Origin: Flavobacterium sp. FEMGT703F
GTDB taxonomy: Bacteria; Bacteroidota; Bacteroidia; Flavobacteriales; Flavobacteriaceae
Assembly (NCBI GenBank): GCA_002786385.1
Contig: PGCN01000008.1
Span: 221,658 to 285,657 of the forward strand
DNA length: 64,000 nucleotides
Direction of reading: 5' to 3'
Shown here piece by piece: positions 55,555-63,951 of this stretch. The notes under the pieces are model-generated. The model worked only from the letters and a program-made list of their open reading frames with translations. It searched no databases and was not told the origin of the DNA. Both the position numbers and the translations under genes were made by a program. The first letter of the stretch is position 1. Each line of letters starts with the position of its first letter.

Positions 55555-57459
55555 CTAAGAAATTTTGTAAACCGTTACACCCAAAGGTGGCAAAGTCAAC
55601 TCCGCCGAAAACTCACGGAAATTCCAAGCTTGTTTGTCGATTTTTATTGGTTTGACTGACATCACCCCGCTTCCGCCGTATTCGGTATTATCCGAATTGA
55701 AGACTTCAACTAACTTTCCTTTGGCCGGTAACCCGATACGATAATTTTCATGTACGACCGGCGTAAAGTTGGCCACTACGATTAAATCGTCTTTAGTATT
55801 CAACCCTTTTCGAATGTAGGCCAACACCGAGTTCTCGTTATCGGAATAATTAATCCATTCAAAACCATCGGCGTGGAATTGCTGCTCGTACAAAGCCGGA
55901 TGATTTTTGTATAACGCATTCAAATCGGTGATACATTTTTTGATGCCTTGATGGTAGCCAAACTCTAACAAATGCCAATCCAAACTGTTTTCAAAATTCC
56001 ACTCACCACTTTGCCCGAATTCGGCGCCCATAAACAAAAGCTTGGTTCCCGGATGCGTAAACATATAGCCGTACAACAAGCGTAAATTGGCAAAACGCTG
56101 CCATTCATCGCCGGTCATTCTGCCTAAAATGGAATGTTTTCCGTAAACCACTTCATCATGCGACAGCGGCAACATAAAATTTTCGGTAAACGCGTAGGTC
56201 ATGGAAAACGTAATGTCGTTTTGGTGGTAACGTCGGTAAATCGGTTCTTTTTTGAAATACTGCAAGGTGTCGTGCATCCAACCCATCATCCATTTCATAC
56301 CAAATCCGAGTCCGCCTATATACGTGGGACGAGAAACCATTGGGAAGCTAGTACTTTCCTCGGCTATGGTTTGCACATCCGGAAAAGCCGCATATACGGC
56401 TTCATTAAAATCTTTTAAGAAACTAATGGTATCTAAGTTTTCACGACCGCCGTAAATATTCGGTTCCCATTCGCCGTCTTTGCGGGAATAGTCTAAGTAC
56501 AACATTGAAGCCACGGCATCTACGCGCAACCCATCGACATGGTATTGGTGCAACCAAAAAATAGCATTACTGATTAAGAACGAACGCACTTCATTGCGTC
56601 CGTAATTGAACACCAAACTCTTCCAATCAGGATGAAATCCTTTTCTTCTGTCGGGATGTTCGTATAAGTTGGAACCGTCAAAAAAACCCAGTCCGTGTGC
56701 GTCTTCCGGAAAGTGCGATGGCACCCAATCGAGAATAACTCCAACGCCGGCTTGGTGAAATTTATCTACCAACAACATAAAATCTTGCGGCTTGCCGAAA
56801 CGGGAAGTGGGTGCAAAATAACCCACCAATTGGTAACCCCAAGACGGATCATACGGATATTCCATCACCGGCATAAACTCGACATGCGTAAAACCGGTTT
56901 CTTTGACGTAAGCCACTAATTCGTCGGCCATTTCTACATACGTCAGGAATTTACCTTCGGCATTGCGACGCCATGAGCCTAAATGGACTTCATACACCGA
57001 AAACGGCTTATCTAAAGCATTTTTGTCTTTGCGGTTGTCCATCCATTTTTTGTCCTTCCATTTGTACTCTAAGTCCCAAATGACGGAAGCGGTTTGTGGC
57101 GGATGCTCACAAAACAAAGCAAACGGGTCGACTTTCTCGGTAATAATGCCTTCGTTATTGGATTGGATTTTGTATTTGTAGCGTGTGCCTTTGTCGATGC
57201 CGGGAATAAATCCCTCCCAAATGCCCGAGCCGTCCCAACGCACGTTGAGTTGGTGTTCGCCTTGGATCCAGTAATTAAAATCGCCCACGACCGAAACCGA
57301 ACGCGCGGCCGGTGCCCAAACGGCAAAATACACGCCTTTCACACCATTGACTTCCGTTAGATGTGCGCCCAGTTTTTCATATAATCGAAAATGCTTTCCG
57401 GCTTTGAACAAATCGATGTCGAAATCGGTAAAAAGCGAGTGTACTTGTACTTGGTTCAT
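55555..57459 (-). CDS. glgB: 1,4-alpha-glucan branching enzyme (GH13)
   Basis: 634 residues. N-terminal CBM48 region with KGVYFAVWAPAARSVSVVGDFN, GH13 barrel with the nucleophile D314 in GLRVDAVAS and the general acid E367 in TIAEES, and a substrate-site LPLSHDEVV block, ending with the all-beta domain. It cuts an alpha-1,4 chain and reattaches it through an alpha-1,6 link. Standard length for the short GlgB form. It is separated from the maltokinase gene by about 590 bp that hold a GIY-YIG gene and repeats, although they would be expected to lie close together. Confidence 0.95.
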   Translation of the reverse strand: MNQVQVHSLFTDFDIDLFKAGKHFRLYEKLGAHLTEVNGVKGVYFAVWAPAARSVSVVGDFNYWIQGEHQLNVRWDGSGIWEGFIPGIDKGTRYKYKIQSNNEGIITEKVDPFALFCEHPPQTASVIWDLEYKWKDKKWMDNRKDKNALDKPFSVYEVHLGSWRRNAEGKFLTYVEMADELVAYVKETGFTHVEFMPVMEYPYDPSWGYQLVGYFAPTSRFGKPQDFMLLVDKFHQAGVGVILDWVPSHFPEDAHGLGFFDGSNLYEHPDRRKGFHPDWKSLVFNYGRNEVRSFLISNAIFWLHQYHVDGLRVDAVASMLYLDYSRKDGEWEPNIYGGRENLDTISFLKDFNEAVYAAFPDVQTIAEESTSFPMVSRPTYIGGLGFGMKWMMGWMHDTLQYFKKEPIYRRYHQNDITFSMTYAFTENFMLPLSHDEVVYGKHSILGRMTGDEWQRFANLRLLYGYMFTHPGTKLLFMGAEFGQSGEWNFENSLDWHLLEFGYHQGIKKCITDLNALYKNHPALYEQQFHADGFEWINYSDNENSVLAYIRKGLNTKDDLIVVANFTPVVHENYRIGLPAKGKLVEVFNSDNTEYGGSGVMSVKPIKIDKQAWNFREFSAELTLPPLGVTVYKIS

Positions 57460-57506
57460 GTTGTTATTTTTATAGTTAATGGCACTTTTGCCGCTAATAT
57501 CTACAG

Positions 57507-57530
57507 TGTCACCCTGAGCTTGTCGAAGGG
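57507..57530 (+). repeat. REP-like repeat, left of the GIY-YIG gene
   Basis: Starts TGTCACCCTGAGC and ends TTGTCGAAGGG. It is the inverted counterpart of 57901-57924, and can fold back with CCCT/AGGG ends. Confidence 0.8.
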
Positions 57531-57570
57531 CTCTATTATTTGAACTTAAAACTAAACCCTCTAAAAAAAA

Positions 57571-57882
57571 TCAAGGTTTGTATTTATAATGTGTAGCGTT
57601 TCTACACTCGGCTAATGTTTCTATCATATCAAAGTCTCCTTTTATTAGGGCTTCCTTTTTTGCTTTAGACCATTTTTTCAACTTCTTTTCAAAATATATA
57701 GCTTGATTAGGTTCTGTAAAATCTTGATACCATTCTAAATCCAAAGGTCTTCGTTTAAAAGTATAAGCATTGGTTAATTTCCCATCATTGTGTTCATTTA
57801 CTCTTTTTTCCAAATTATTTGTAATCCCAACATAAAGGGAATTATCACTACATCTGAGTATGTAAACATAATAAAATTTCAT
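57571..57882 (-). CDS. GIY-YIG nuclease-domain protein
   Basis: 103 residues. It is only the GIY-YIG fold of the UvrC/SLX1-like type: YYVYILRCSDNSLYVGITNNL (about 4-24) with the two halves of the motif (YVY and YVG), the arginine of the KRVNEHN block (about 27-33), and a YFEKKLKKWSKAKKEALI segment near the end with the metal-site glutamate in FEKK. There is no DNA-binding extension. Single-domain GIY-YIG proteins are abundant in Bacteroidota and of unclear function. It lies exactly between inverted REP-like repeats, in an otherwise glycogen-related gene block. Confidence 0.92.
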   Translation of the reverse strand: MKFYYVYILRCSDNSLYVGITNNLEKRVNEHNDGKLTNAYTFKRRPLDLEWYQDFTEPNQAIYFEKKLKKWSKAKKEALIKGDFDMIETLAECRNATHYKYKP

Positions 57883-57900
57883 ACTGTTTCACTTCAAGTT

Positions 57901-57924
57901 CCCTCGACTGCGCTCGGGATGACA
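57901..57924 (-). repeat. REP-like repeat, right of the GIY-YIG gene
   Basis: On the minus strand it starts TGTCATCCCGAGCGCAGTCG, an imperfect inverted copy of 57507-57530. As read on the plus strand, CCC-T-CGA pairs with TCG-GG around CTGCGC. It begins 19 nt upstream of the GIY-YIG start. Confidence 0.8.
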
Positions 57925-58015
57925 AACCCTGCTTCTAATTGCAATATTCTTTTGATCATGTCTGTAGTTTTGCAGTTCTCAAAAGTCAATATTTAATACT
58001 TAACAAAACTGTTTT

Positions 58016-58031
58016 CCGAACGTAGTCGAAG
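58016..58031 (+). repeat. degenerate REP-like repeat near the maltokinase end
   Basis: CCGAACGTAGTCGAAG is a partial copy in the same orientation as 57507-57530 and ends 23 nt before the maltokinase stop codon. Confidence 0.5.
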
Positions 58032-58053
58032 ATACTCAGTCCAATTCAAAACC

Positions 58054-59676
58054 CTAATAATTCATGATACTCTGTATGCCGCGCAACGGTATCACCGCCC
58101 AACGCGGACGGGAATTGAGTTCGTACCCGAGTTCGTACACCGCTTTTTCCAGCAGGCAATACTTGAGTAAAAACTCGATTTCGTGTGTATAGCCAATATT
58201 CAAATTACCCGATTGTGCTTTGTCGATATAGGTTTCCAAAAACGCACCTACGAAATAGTGGAACAAGATTTCGGCCGCTTGGAACAATTGGTCTTGGTCG
58301 TACGGATACTTGTCTTTGTTGTTGAAAATCGTAGCATAAATAGCGTAATGGAAGGAGCGGAACAACCCGGCCACATCTTTAAGCGGCGGTTGTTTCACTT
58401 TACGATCGCGGATGGTACTTTCGGGTTCGCCCTCGAAATCGAGCAGGTAAAAATCGTCCCCGTTCACCAAAATTTGCCCCAAGTGATAATCGCCGTGTAT
58501 GCGAATGCGCTCGGATTTCATTTTGGTCCAATCGAAATCGACAAAGTGTTTGCGGACGATTTTTTTATTTTCCATAAACTGATGCGCCAGCTCGAGCGCT
58601 AGTCCGTCGAGTTTGTGCAAACTATTCTCGATGATGTTCAATCGGTTTTGGAACTGATACAACATACGGTTTTTGAGCCACACGGTGTAATCGCCATTGT
58701 ATGTGGTTGGTGTGAACGCTGTGTCGTGGATATCACCGCCCAATGCGATGTGCATTTCAGCGGTACGCTTGGCCAAAGTTTGCAAACGCAGGAACAAACT
58801 CAATCCAACCCAATCAATAATTTCGGGGGGAATATCATTAATCCTCATGCGTTTGAACATCGGAATATCCGGAAGTTTATCGATCTTGATTTTTTTGTTT
58901 TTCAAGTTCGAAAAAACACCGTCGATTTCCTCCAACATAAATTTCCAAGCATCGCCTTGGTTCGGCACCAATTCCTGCATTAAACCTAAAGTAATGTTCC
59001 CTTCGGGCAATGCCAAATTGATACTTCCGGTATAAGCCGGTGAACTTTTAAAATGCATACGCTCGGTTAGGAAACGACTGATTTCGTAATCGGGGTTGGT
59101 ACTCACATAAATGCGGCGGAAAATTTTGAGCACAAAAGCGTCATTGAAAATAATAGACGTATTGCTTTGTTCCAAGCCCATGAATTTGGACGACTTGTAT
59201 TCTTTATCGTTAAACTGTGTGCCTTTGTGGAAAATCAACTTCAGTTCCGGATTTTCAGTGGCTTGGACGATGTTATCAAACAAAAGTTTGCGGAAATCTT
59301 CCTGGTGCAAAGCATCCACCAAATAGCCTTCGATAGGGCCAAATTTAGCCGGCGAGATGATGGTACTCGTATCCAATTCGTCCGACGTCATGAAGGCCAA
59401 CGGCATAAAATAATGTTGGTAAAACGCTTCCTTGAAATTCACTTCGAGCAAAACCCCGTAATAGGTATTTTTCTTAGACGTGATTTTAAAATGATCAACG
59501 ACTTCGATATACTTTAACGTACTCGCCTTTCCGCCATACCAACGTTTGTTGATGATGTAATTCTCGAGTATATCAGAAGCAAAGACTTTGATAAACTCTT
59601 CGTCGGTGAAAGCATTTTTCCACTCCGATTTGAACTTAAACGGATTGGCGAAGGTGTCTTGGTTAGCGTTTTCCAT
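58054..59676 (-). CDS. mak: maltokinase (aminoglycoside-phosphotransferase fold)
   Basis: 540 residues. The N-terminal cap begins NYIINKRWYGGK, a family landmark; the kinase core contains RIHGDYHLGQILV (catalytic loop with the aspartate in HGDYH) and LLDFEGEP (metal-binding DFE). It phosphorylates maltose with ATP to maltose-1-phosphate, the substrate of GlgE. It lies 4 nt after glgE, so the two are co-transcribed. In many bacteria this enzyme is fused to, or adjacent to, trehalose synthase; here there is no TreS domain or gene in the window. Confidence 0.9.
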   Translation of the reverse strand: MENANQDTFANPFKFKSEWKNAFTDEEFIKVFASDILENYIINKRWYGGKASTLKYIEVVDHFKITSKKNTYYGVLLEVNFKEAFYQHYFMPLAFMTSDELDTSTIISPAKFGPIEGYLVDALHQEDFRKLLFDNIVQATENPELKLIFHKGTQFNDKEYKSSKFMGLEQSNTSIIFNDAFVLKIFRRIYVSTNPDYEISRFLTERMHFKSSPAYTGSINLALPEGNITLGLMQELVPNQGDAWKFMLEEIDGVFSNLKNKKIKIDKLPDIPMFKRMRINDIPPEIIDWVGLSLFLRLQTLAKRTAEMHIALGGDIHDTAFTPTTYNGDYTVWLKNRMLYQFQNRLNIIENSLHKLDGLALELAHQFMENKKIVRKHFVDFDWTKMKSERIRIHGDYHLGQILVNGDDFYLLDFEGEPESTIRDRKVKQPPLKDVAGLFRSFHYAIYATIFNNKDKYPYDQDQLFQAAEILFHYFVGAFLETYIDKAQSGNLNIGYTHEIEFLLKYCLLEKAVYELGYELNSRPRWAVIPLRGIQSIMNY

Positions 59677-59680
59677 ACGA

Positions 59681-61621
59681 CTATTTGTAAATTTTAAACA
59701 AATGGAATGGCAAGGCCGGATGCAATTCCACGAAATTCCATTCTTTATCCCAATGGTAGCTGTTGCCGGTAATTAAATCGACCACTTTTACCGTTTGCCC
59801 GGCATGAATCCCCAACGAAGCCAACGGCAATTGTACCCAGGCTTGTTTAGCGTAATAAGGATCAAGGCTGCAAATCATTAGCGTTTCATCTTGCTTGGTA
59901 TCGTCAAACTTGTAATAGGCTAAAATTTGGTCGTTGTCGGTAGCACAAAACTGGATGTTGTTGGTTTGTTGCAACGACGGTTGTTCCTTGCGGATTTTAT
60001 TGATTTTGGTGATGATGGCAATCAACTTGTTTTGAATGCTCCAGTCCCAGTGGTAAAATTCGTATTTCTCGGAGTTGAAATATTCTTCTTTGCCCGGCAT
60101 GGCTTCCGACACCATATACTCATAGACCGGTCCGTAAATCCCAACGCTGGAACTTAAGGTAGCCGCTAAGAAATATTTGTGCAAATAGATGCTCTCGTTA
60201 CCGCTTTGGAGTGCGTATGGAAGAATATCCGGCGTGTTAGGCCAGAAATTAGGTCGGTAAAAATCGGCTTGCTCGGTTTTGGTTAATTCTTCTACATATT
60301 CGATTAATTCCGCTTTAGTATTGCGCCAAGTGAAATAAGTATAGGATTGCGAGAAACCTTGTTTGGCCAACTCATGCATGATTTTCGGACGTGTAAAGGC
60401 TTCGGCTAAGAAGAGTACATCGGGATGTTTCTTTTTGACTTCGGCGATGAGCCAACCCCAAAAATAAAACGGTTTGGTATGCGGATTGTCTACGCGGAAC
60501 ACGCGGATATCACATTCTTCAACCCAAAACAGTGCAACATCCAACAATTCTTTCCAAAGATTTTTCCAATCGCCGGTTTCAAAGTAAATCGGCATAATGT
60601 CTTGGTATTTCTTCGGCGGATTTTCGGCATATTGTACCGTTCCGTCAGGGCGCCATTTGAACCATTGTGGAAACTCTTTCACATAAGGATGGTCCGGCGC
60701 AGCTTGAAGCGCATAATCCATAGCCACTTCAATCCCCAAACTTTTGGCTGTTTTGACTAATGATTTGAATTCATCTATCGTTCCCAATTCGGGATGTGTG
60801 GCTTTGTGTCCGCCATATTGAGAACCTATGCCCCAAGGTGAACCCACATCGCCCGGTTCAGCAGTAGTCGCATTGTTTTTTCCCTTGCGATTGACTTCTC
60901 CAATCGGATGAATCGGCGGAAAGTATAAGGTATCAAAACCCATCGCAGCGACTCTCGGCAATAACTTTTCGCAATCCTTAAACGTACCGTGTTTTCCTTT
61001 TTCAGGCGAGGAAGAACGTGGAAAAAATTCGTACCAAGTACTGAACAAGGCTTTGGGACGATCGACATACACTTGCAGTTCGTGGGACTTATTGGCTAGA
61101 GTTCGAGTTGGATAAGCTTCAAAAATATGGTGTAATTCTTTAGATAATGCGATTTGAATAGCCTTGTCGTATAGCTTCTCGTCTTGAAAAGCTTTGATCG
61201 CTTCGTTTAGGTATTTTTTTTCAGAAGCGGTTACTTCTTTTAGAATAGCTTCGCAATATTCAGCGCCTTCAAGCAATTCTGATTTGACATATTGATTGTC
61301 TTGTATTTTTCGCTCGGTACCGTGTTGCCAATTTAAGGCATAATCCACCCAAGCTTCGACGAAATACGAAAAGTGACCTTGTTTCTCTACAGTAAACTCA
61401 GCTTGCCATTCATCATTCCCTAATTCGGTCATGCGTACTTCCTGCCATTTTTTGGCCGACTCATGTTTGAACTTAACACAAGCCGCTATTACATCATGTC
61501 CGTCGGCAAAAACATTGGCTTTTACCACAACCGATTGTCCAACAATTCTCTTGATATAAAAAGCACCGCCATCCAATTGAGGCGTAACATTTTCAATAAT
61601 TATTCGGGTTTGATTTTGCAT
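59681..61621 (-). CDS. glgE: alpha-1,4-glucan:maltose-1-phosphate maltosyltransferase
   Basis: 646 residues, GH13 subfamily 3. N-terminal beta domain and helical insertion (about 130-190), then the barrel with MGFDTLYFPPIHPIGEVNRKGKNN, the nucleophile D378 in FRVDNPHTKP and the general acid E407 in LAEAFTRP; the 29-residue spacing equals that of the Streptomyces enzyme. It extends a linear alpha-glucan by maltosyl units from maltose-1-phosphate. First gene of a short operon with maltokinase. No signal peptide; it is cytoplasmic. Confidence 0.95.
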   Translation of the reverse strand: MQNQTRIIIENVTPQLDGGAFYIKRIVGQSVVVKANVFADGHDVIAACVKFKHESAKKWQEVRMTELGNDEWQAEFTVEKQGHFSYFVEAWVDYALNWQHGTERKIQDNQYVKSELLEGAEYCEAILKEVTASEKKYLNEAIKAFQDEKLYDKAIQIALSKELHHIFEAYPTRTLANKSHELQVYVDRPKALFSTWYEFFPRSSSPEKGKHGTFKDCEKLLPRVAAMGFDTLYFPPIHPIGEVNRKGKNNATTAEPGDVGSPWGIGSQYGGHKATHPELGTIDEFKSLVKTAKSLGIEVAMDYALQAAPDHPYVKEFPQWFKWRPDGTVQYAENPPKKYQDIMPIYFETGDWKNLWKELLDVALFWVEECDIRVFRVDNPHTKPFYFWGWLIAEVKKKHPDVLFLAEAFTRPKIMHELAKQGFSQSYTYFTWRNTKAELIEYVEELTKTEQADFYRPNFWPNTPDILPYALQSGNESIYLHKYFLAATLSSSVGIYGPVYEYMVSEAMPGKEEYFNSEKYEFYHWDWSIQNKLIAIITKINKIRKEQPSLQQTNNIQFCATDNDQILAYYKFDDTKQDETLMICSLDPYYAKQAWVQLPLASLGIHAGQTVKVVDLITGNSYHWDKEWNFVELHPALPFHLFKIYK

Positions 61622-61695
61622 TTTGACGTATATTTATGATGTTGAAATTTAACAAAATTTAAGTTAAGTTTTTAAGCGTCCAAAAAATTATTGAA

Positions 61696-62559
61696 ATGAC
61701 AAAAAAGGCCCAAAAATCTACTCAATCATTGCAAATTCCGAAGTCAATTTTGTTTACAGCTAAAATATTAGAGAGAATTTCTCCAAAATTAACCACTCTT
61801 TTTGCAGCCCGACTTTTTACCACGCCAATCAAATACAAAATTCCGAAGCGCGAATGGCAGATGGAAGAACAAAGTCGGAAAACGAAGCTTTACATCCCTA
61901 ACATACAAAAGAAAATTCAAGTGTATCACTATGGAGAAAGTGAGAAAAAAGTATTACTAGTTCACGGTTGGTCGGGACGCGGAACCCAATTGGTGAAAAT
62001 TGCCGATGAGTTAGTAAAAATGGGTTACCAAACAGTAAGTTTTGACGCACCCGCTCATGGCAAATCAGAGGGAAAAACAACTATCATGACTGAGTTTATT
62101 GCTTCGATTTTAGAATTGGAAAAACAATTCGGCCCTTTTGAGTTTGCTGTAGGTCACTCCTTGGGCGGCATGTCTATTTTAAATGCCATAAAGCAAAACC
62201 TTCAAGTAAAAAAAGCAGTGATCATTGGTAGTGGTGATGTGATTCAAGACATTTTAGAAGACTTTGTTAAAAAATTAAAATTGTCTGTAACATACGCAAC
62301 GTTGTTGAAAGCCCATTTCGAAAAAAAATTCGGAGAACCGATGGAACATTATTCTGCGCATTTTGCAGCCCAAGAAGTTAAAATTCCGGTATTGGTCATT
62401 CACGATCAAAACGATGCTGATGTTTCGGTCAAAGCGGCTCACCACATCCATAAACATTTGGAAAAAAGTGAACTCATGATTACAGAACATTTAGGGCATC
62501 GCAAAATTTTAGGAAGTGAAGCAGTAATCCATAACATTACCTCCTTTTTAAATTCTTAG
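61696..62559 (+). CDS. alpha/beta hydrolase
   Basis: 287 residues. Oxyanion segment VHGWSGRG (89-96), DAPAHGKS (117-124), nucleophile S155 in GHSLGG, an acidic residue in VIHDQNDADV and a late histidine in EHLGHRKIL. A basic N-terminal stretch precedes the fold; no signal peptide is clear. A general esterase/lipase-like serine hydrolase with unknown substrate. The next gene starts 3 nt after its stop, so they form one operon. Confidence 0.9.
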   Translation: MTKKAQKSTQSLQIPKSILFTAKILERISPKLTTLFAARLFTTPIKYKIPKREWQMEEQSRKTKLYIPNIQKKIQVYHYGESEKKVLLVHGWSGRGTQLVKIADELVKMGYQTVSFDAPAHGKSEGKTTIMTEFIASILELEKQFGPFEFAVGHSLGGMSILNAIKQNLQVKKAVIIGSGDVIQDILEDFVKKLKLSVTYATLLKAHFEKKFGEPMEHYSAHFAAQEVKIPVLVIHDQNDADVSVKAAHHIHKHLEKSELMITEHLGHRKILGSEAVIHNITSFLNS

Positions 62560-62562
62560 AAG

Positions 62563-63204
62563 ATGAATTTATTTGATTCGAATACTTGGGACGCAAAACT
62601 ACAACCGGTCATTGATTTGTATCGAGGTAAAAAACACCCTTTGGAGTATGAAGACTTGTACCAATTAATAGTAATGGTTGTTCTATCGGCTCAAGACTCT
62701 GATGCTAATATCAACAAGATTGCACCAGCTTTATTCCAAAAGTATCCTGACTTTGAAAGCTTATCTACAGCAAGTTTTGAAACACTTTTCCCTTTAGTAA
62801 ATAAGGTAAGAAACTTTAACACCAAATCAAGTTGGTTACTCGAAATTGCTAAAACCTTAAAATCCGCCGATAACATCCCTACAACATTAGCGGAACTGAC
62901 TGCTTTAAAAGGAATAGGCAGAAAATCGGCCAATGTAATTATGCGGGAAATGAAAGTTCCTGCCGAAGGCATCATAGTGGATTTACATGTGATTAGGGTT
63001 GCGCCAAGAATCGGTTTAGCCAATGAAAGTAAAGATGGAAATAAAGTTGAAAAACAATTAATGCAAATCCTTCCCAAAAGCATTTGGGGAGAAATTGGTA
63101 TGGCGATATCCTTTTTAGGGAGAGAAACTTGTAGACCAACTAATCCGAAGTGTCGTAATTGTCCGATTCAAAATGATTGTCAATATCCATTAAAGACGAT
63201 TTAA
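62563..63204 (+). CDS. endonuclease III-like base-excision glycosylase
   Basis: 213 residues. The helix-hairpin-helix motif LKGIGRKSANVIM carries the catalytic lysine K121, D140 in GIIVDLHV is the catalytic aspartate, and four cysteines at 190, 197, 200 and 206 form the C-X6-C-X2-C-X5-C iron-sulphur loop. All key residues are present, so it should remove oxidised pyrimidines and cut abasic sites. A dedicated nth copy may exist elsewhere, so I leave the symbol open. Cytoplasmic; it follows the alpha/beta hydrolase by 3 nt. Confidence 0.9.
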   Translation: MNLFDSNTWDAKLQPVIDLYRGKKHPLEYEDLYQLIVMVVLSAQDSDANINKIAPALFQKYPDFESLSTASFETLFPLVNKVRNFNTKSSWLLEIAKTLKSADNIPTTLAELTALKGIGRKSANVIMREMKVPAEGIIVDLHVIRVAPRIGLANESKDGNKVEKQLMQILPKSIWGEIGMAISFLGRETCRPTNPKCRNCPIQNDCQYPLKTI

Positions 63205-63292
63205 TTAGGACTTATCTCCCTAGTCTATCTTGAAACTATTGACAGCACTTGCGATAATAGTTAGTAAACCCCACAAGCAAACTCACAACACC

Positions 63293-63823
63293 ATGAAAGA
63301 AATTCCGCTATACTCATTAGTCATTTTTCCTAATCCTGAACAATCAGAACAGGTAAAATCGTACAAGCAATTGCTTAAAGATCATATTGGTTGGTTTGGT
63401 AGTGCCAATGCGAAAGCGCATATAACCGTAATACAATTTGACAATGAATTCATGCTGAATCTTTATCTTGAACAAATAAGAGCATTTTGCAAAACAGTTA
63501 TAGCTCAAAATGTGACTTTAAATACATGGAATTCTTTTGGCGAAAAAACTTTTTTCATAGCTCCGGATAAAATTTCTCAGCAATATCTTGATAATCTTAT
63601 CCTGAATTTACATCAATACTTAGGTTTCAAAGCTAAATCGGTAAACGCTCATTTGAGTATAGCACGCGGACTTGATGCTGAAAGAATGAAAACAGCCTAT
63701 GAACTGTTTAAAAATACTGAGGTGAATTTAGAATTTAATTGTGATGCTATTTACTTGAGAAGGTTTAACGAAGTGACTAAACAATATTCTGATATTATAG
63801 AAAAAATTAGTTTCGTAAAATAA
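63293..63823 (+). CDS. 2H phosphoesterase (2'-5' RNA ligase-like)
   Basis: 176 residues from the ATG at 63293; a longer frame from 63230 has an unlikely N-terminus. Two H-x-T/S motifs, HIT (43-45) and HLS (120-122), mark the 2H phosphoesterase superfamily with a bilobed fold. Members cleave or ligate 2',3'-cyclic or 2'-5' phosphodiester bonds in RNA; the substrate here is not known. It lies 88 nt after the glycosylase. Confidence 0.85.
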   Translation: MKEIPLYSLVIFPNPEQSEQVKSYKQLLKDHIGWFGSANAKAHITVIQFDNEFMLNLYLEQIRAFCKTVIAQNVTLNTWNSFGEKTFFIAPDKISQQYLDNLILNLHQYLGFKAKSVNAHLSIARGLDAERMKTAYELFKNTEVNLEFNCDAIYLRRFNEVTKQYSDIIEKISFVK

Positions 63824-63831
63824 TATAAAAC

Positions 63832-63863
63832 AAAAAACCCCATCCGTTAGGATAGGGTTTTCA
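63832..63863. terminator. bidirectional terminator after the 2H gene
   Basis: AAAACCCCATCC and GGATAGGGTTTT form a 12-position stem with one mismatch and a 4-nt loop, with A and T runs on both sides. Confidence 0.8.
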
Positions 63864-63865
63864 AA

Positions 63866-63898
63866 AAAAGGCGGCGAATCGACCGAAGGGACACGCCG
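63866..63898 (-). terminator. second hairpin after the rRNA operon
   Basis: GCGGCG and CGCCGC, 17 nt apart, form a GC-rich stem that on the minus strand precedes a T7 run. The plus-strand word AAAAAAAGGCGGCGA repeats at the 5S end (63943-63960 region). Confidence 0.5.
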
Positions 63899-63911
63899 CA
63901 CCTATAAAAAA

Positions 63912-63943
63912 AATGAGTCCTGACTATAAAGTCAGGACTCACT
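63912..63943 (-). terminator. rRNA operon terminator
   Basis: TGAGTCCTGACT and AGTCAGGACTCA form a perfect 12-bp stem with a 4-nt loop (63914-63941), followed on the minus strand by a run of T. Directly downstream of the 5S 3' end. Confidence 0.9.
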
Positions 63944-63951
63944 AAAAAAAA

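Noticed and set aside
57507..57924. A transposon with terminal inverted repeats
   Set aside because: No transposase, no target-site duplication that I can see, and the repeats are imperfect and REP-like; kept as a REP/GIY-YIG unit only.
58054..61621. A fused trehalose synthase-maltokinase
   Set aside because: The maltokinase has no GH13 domain, and the upstream GH13 protein has GlgE-specific features with its own stop and start 4 nt apart.
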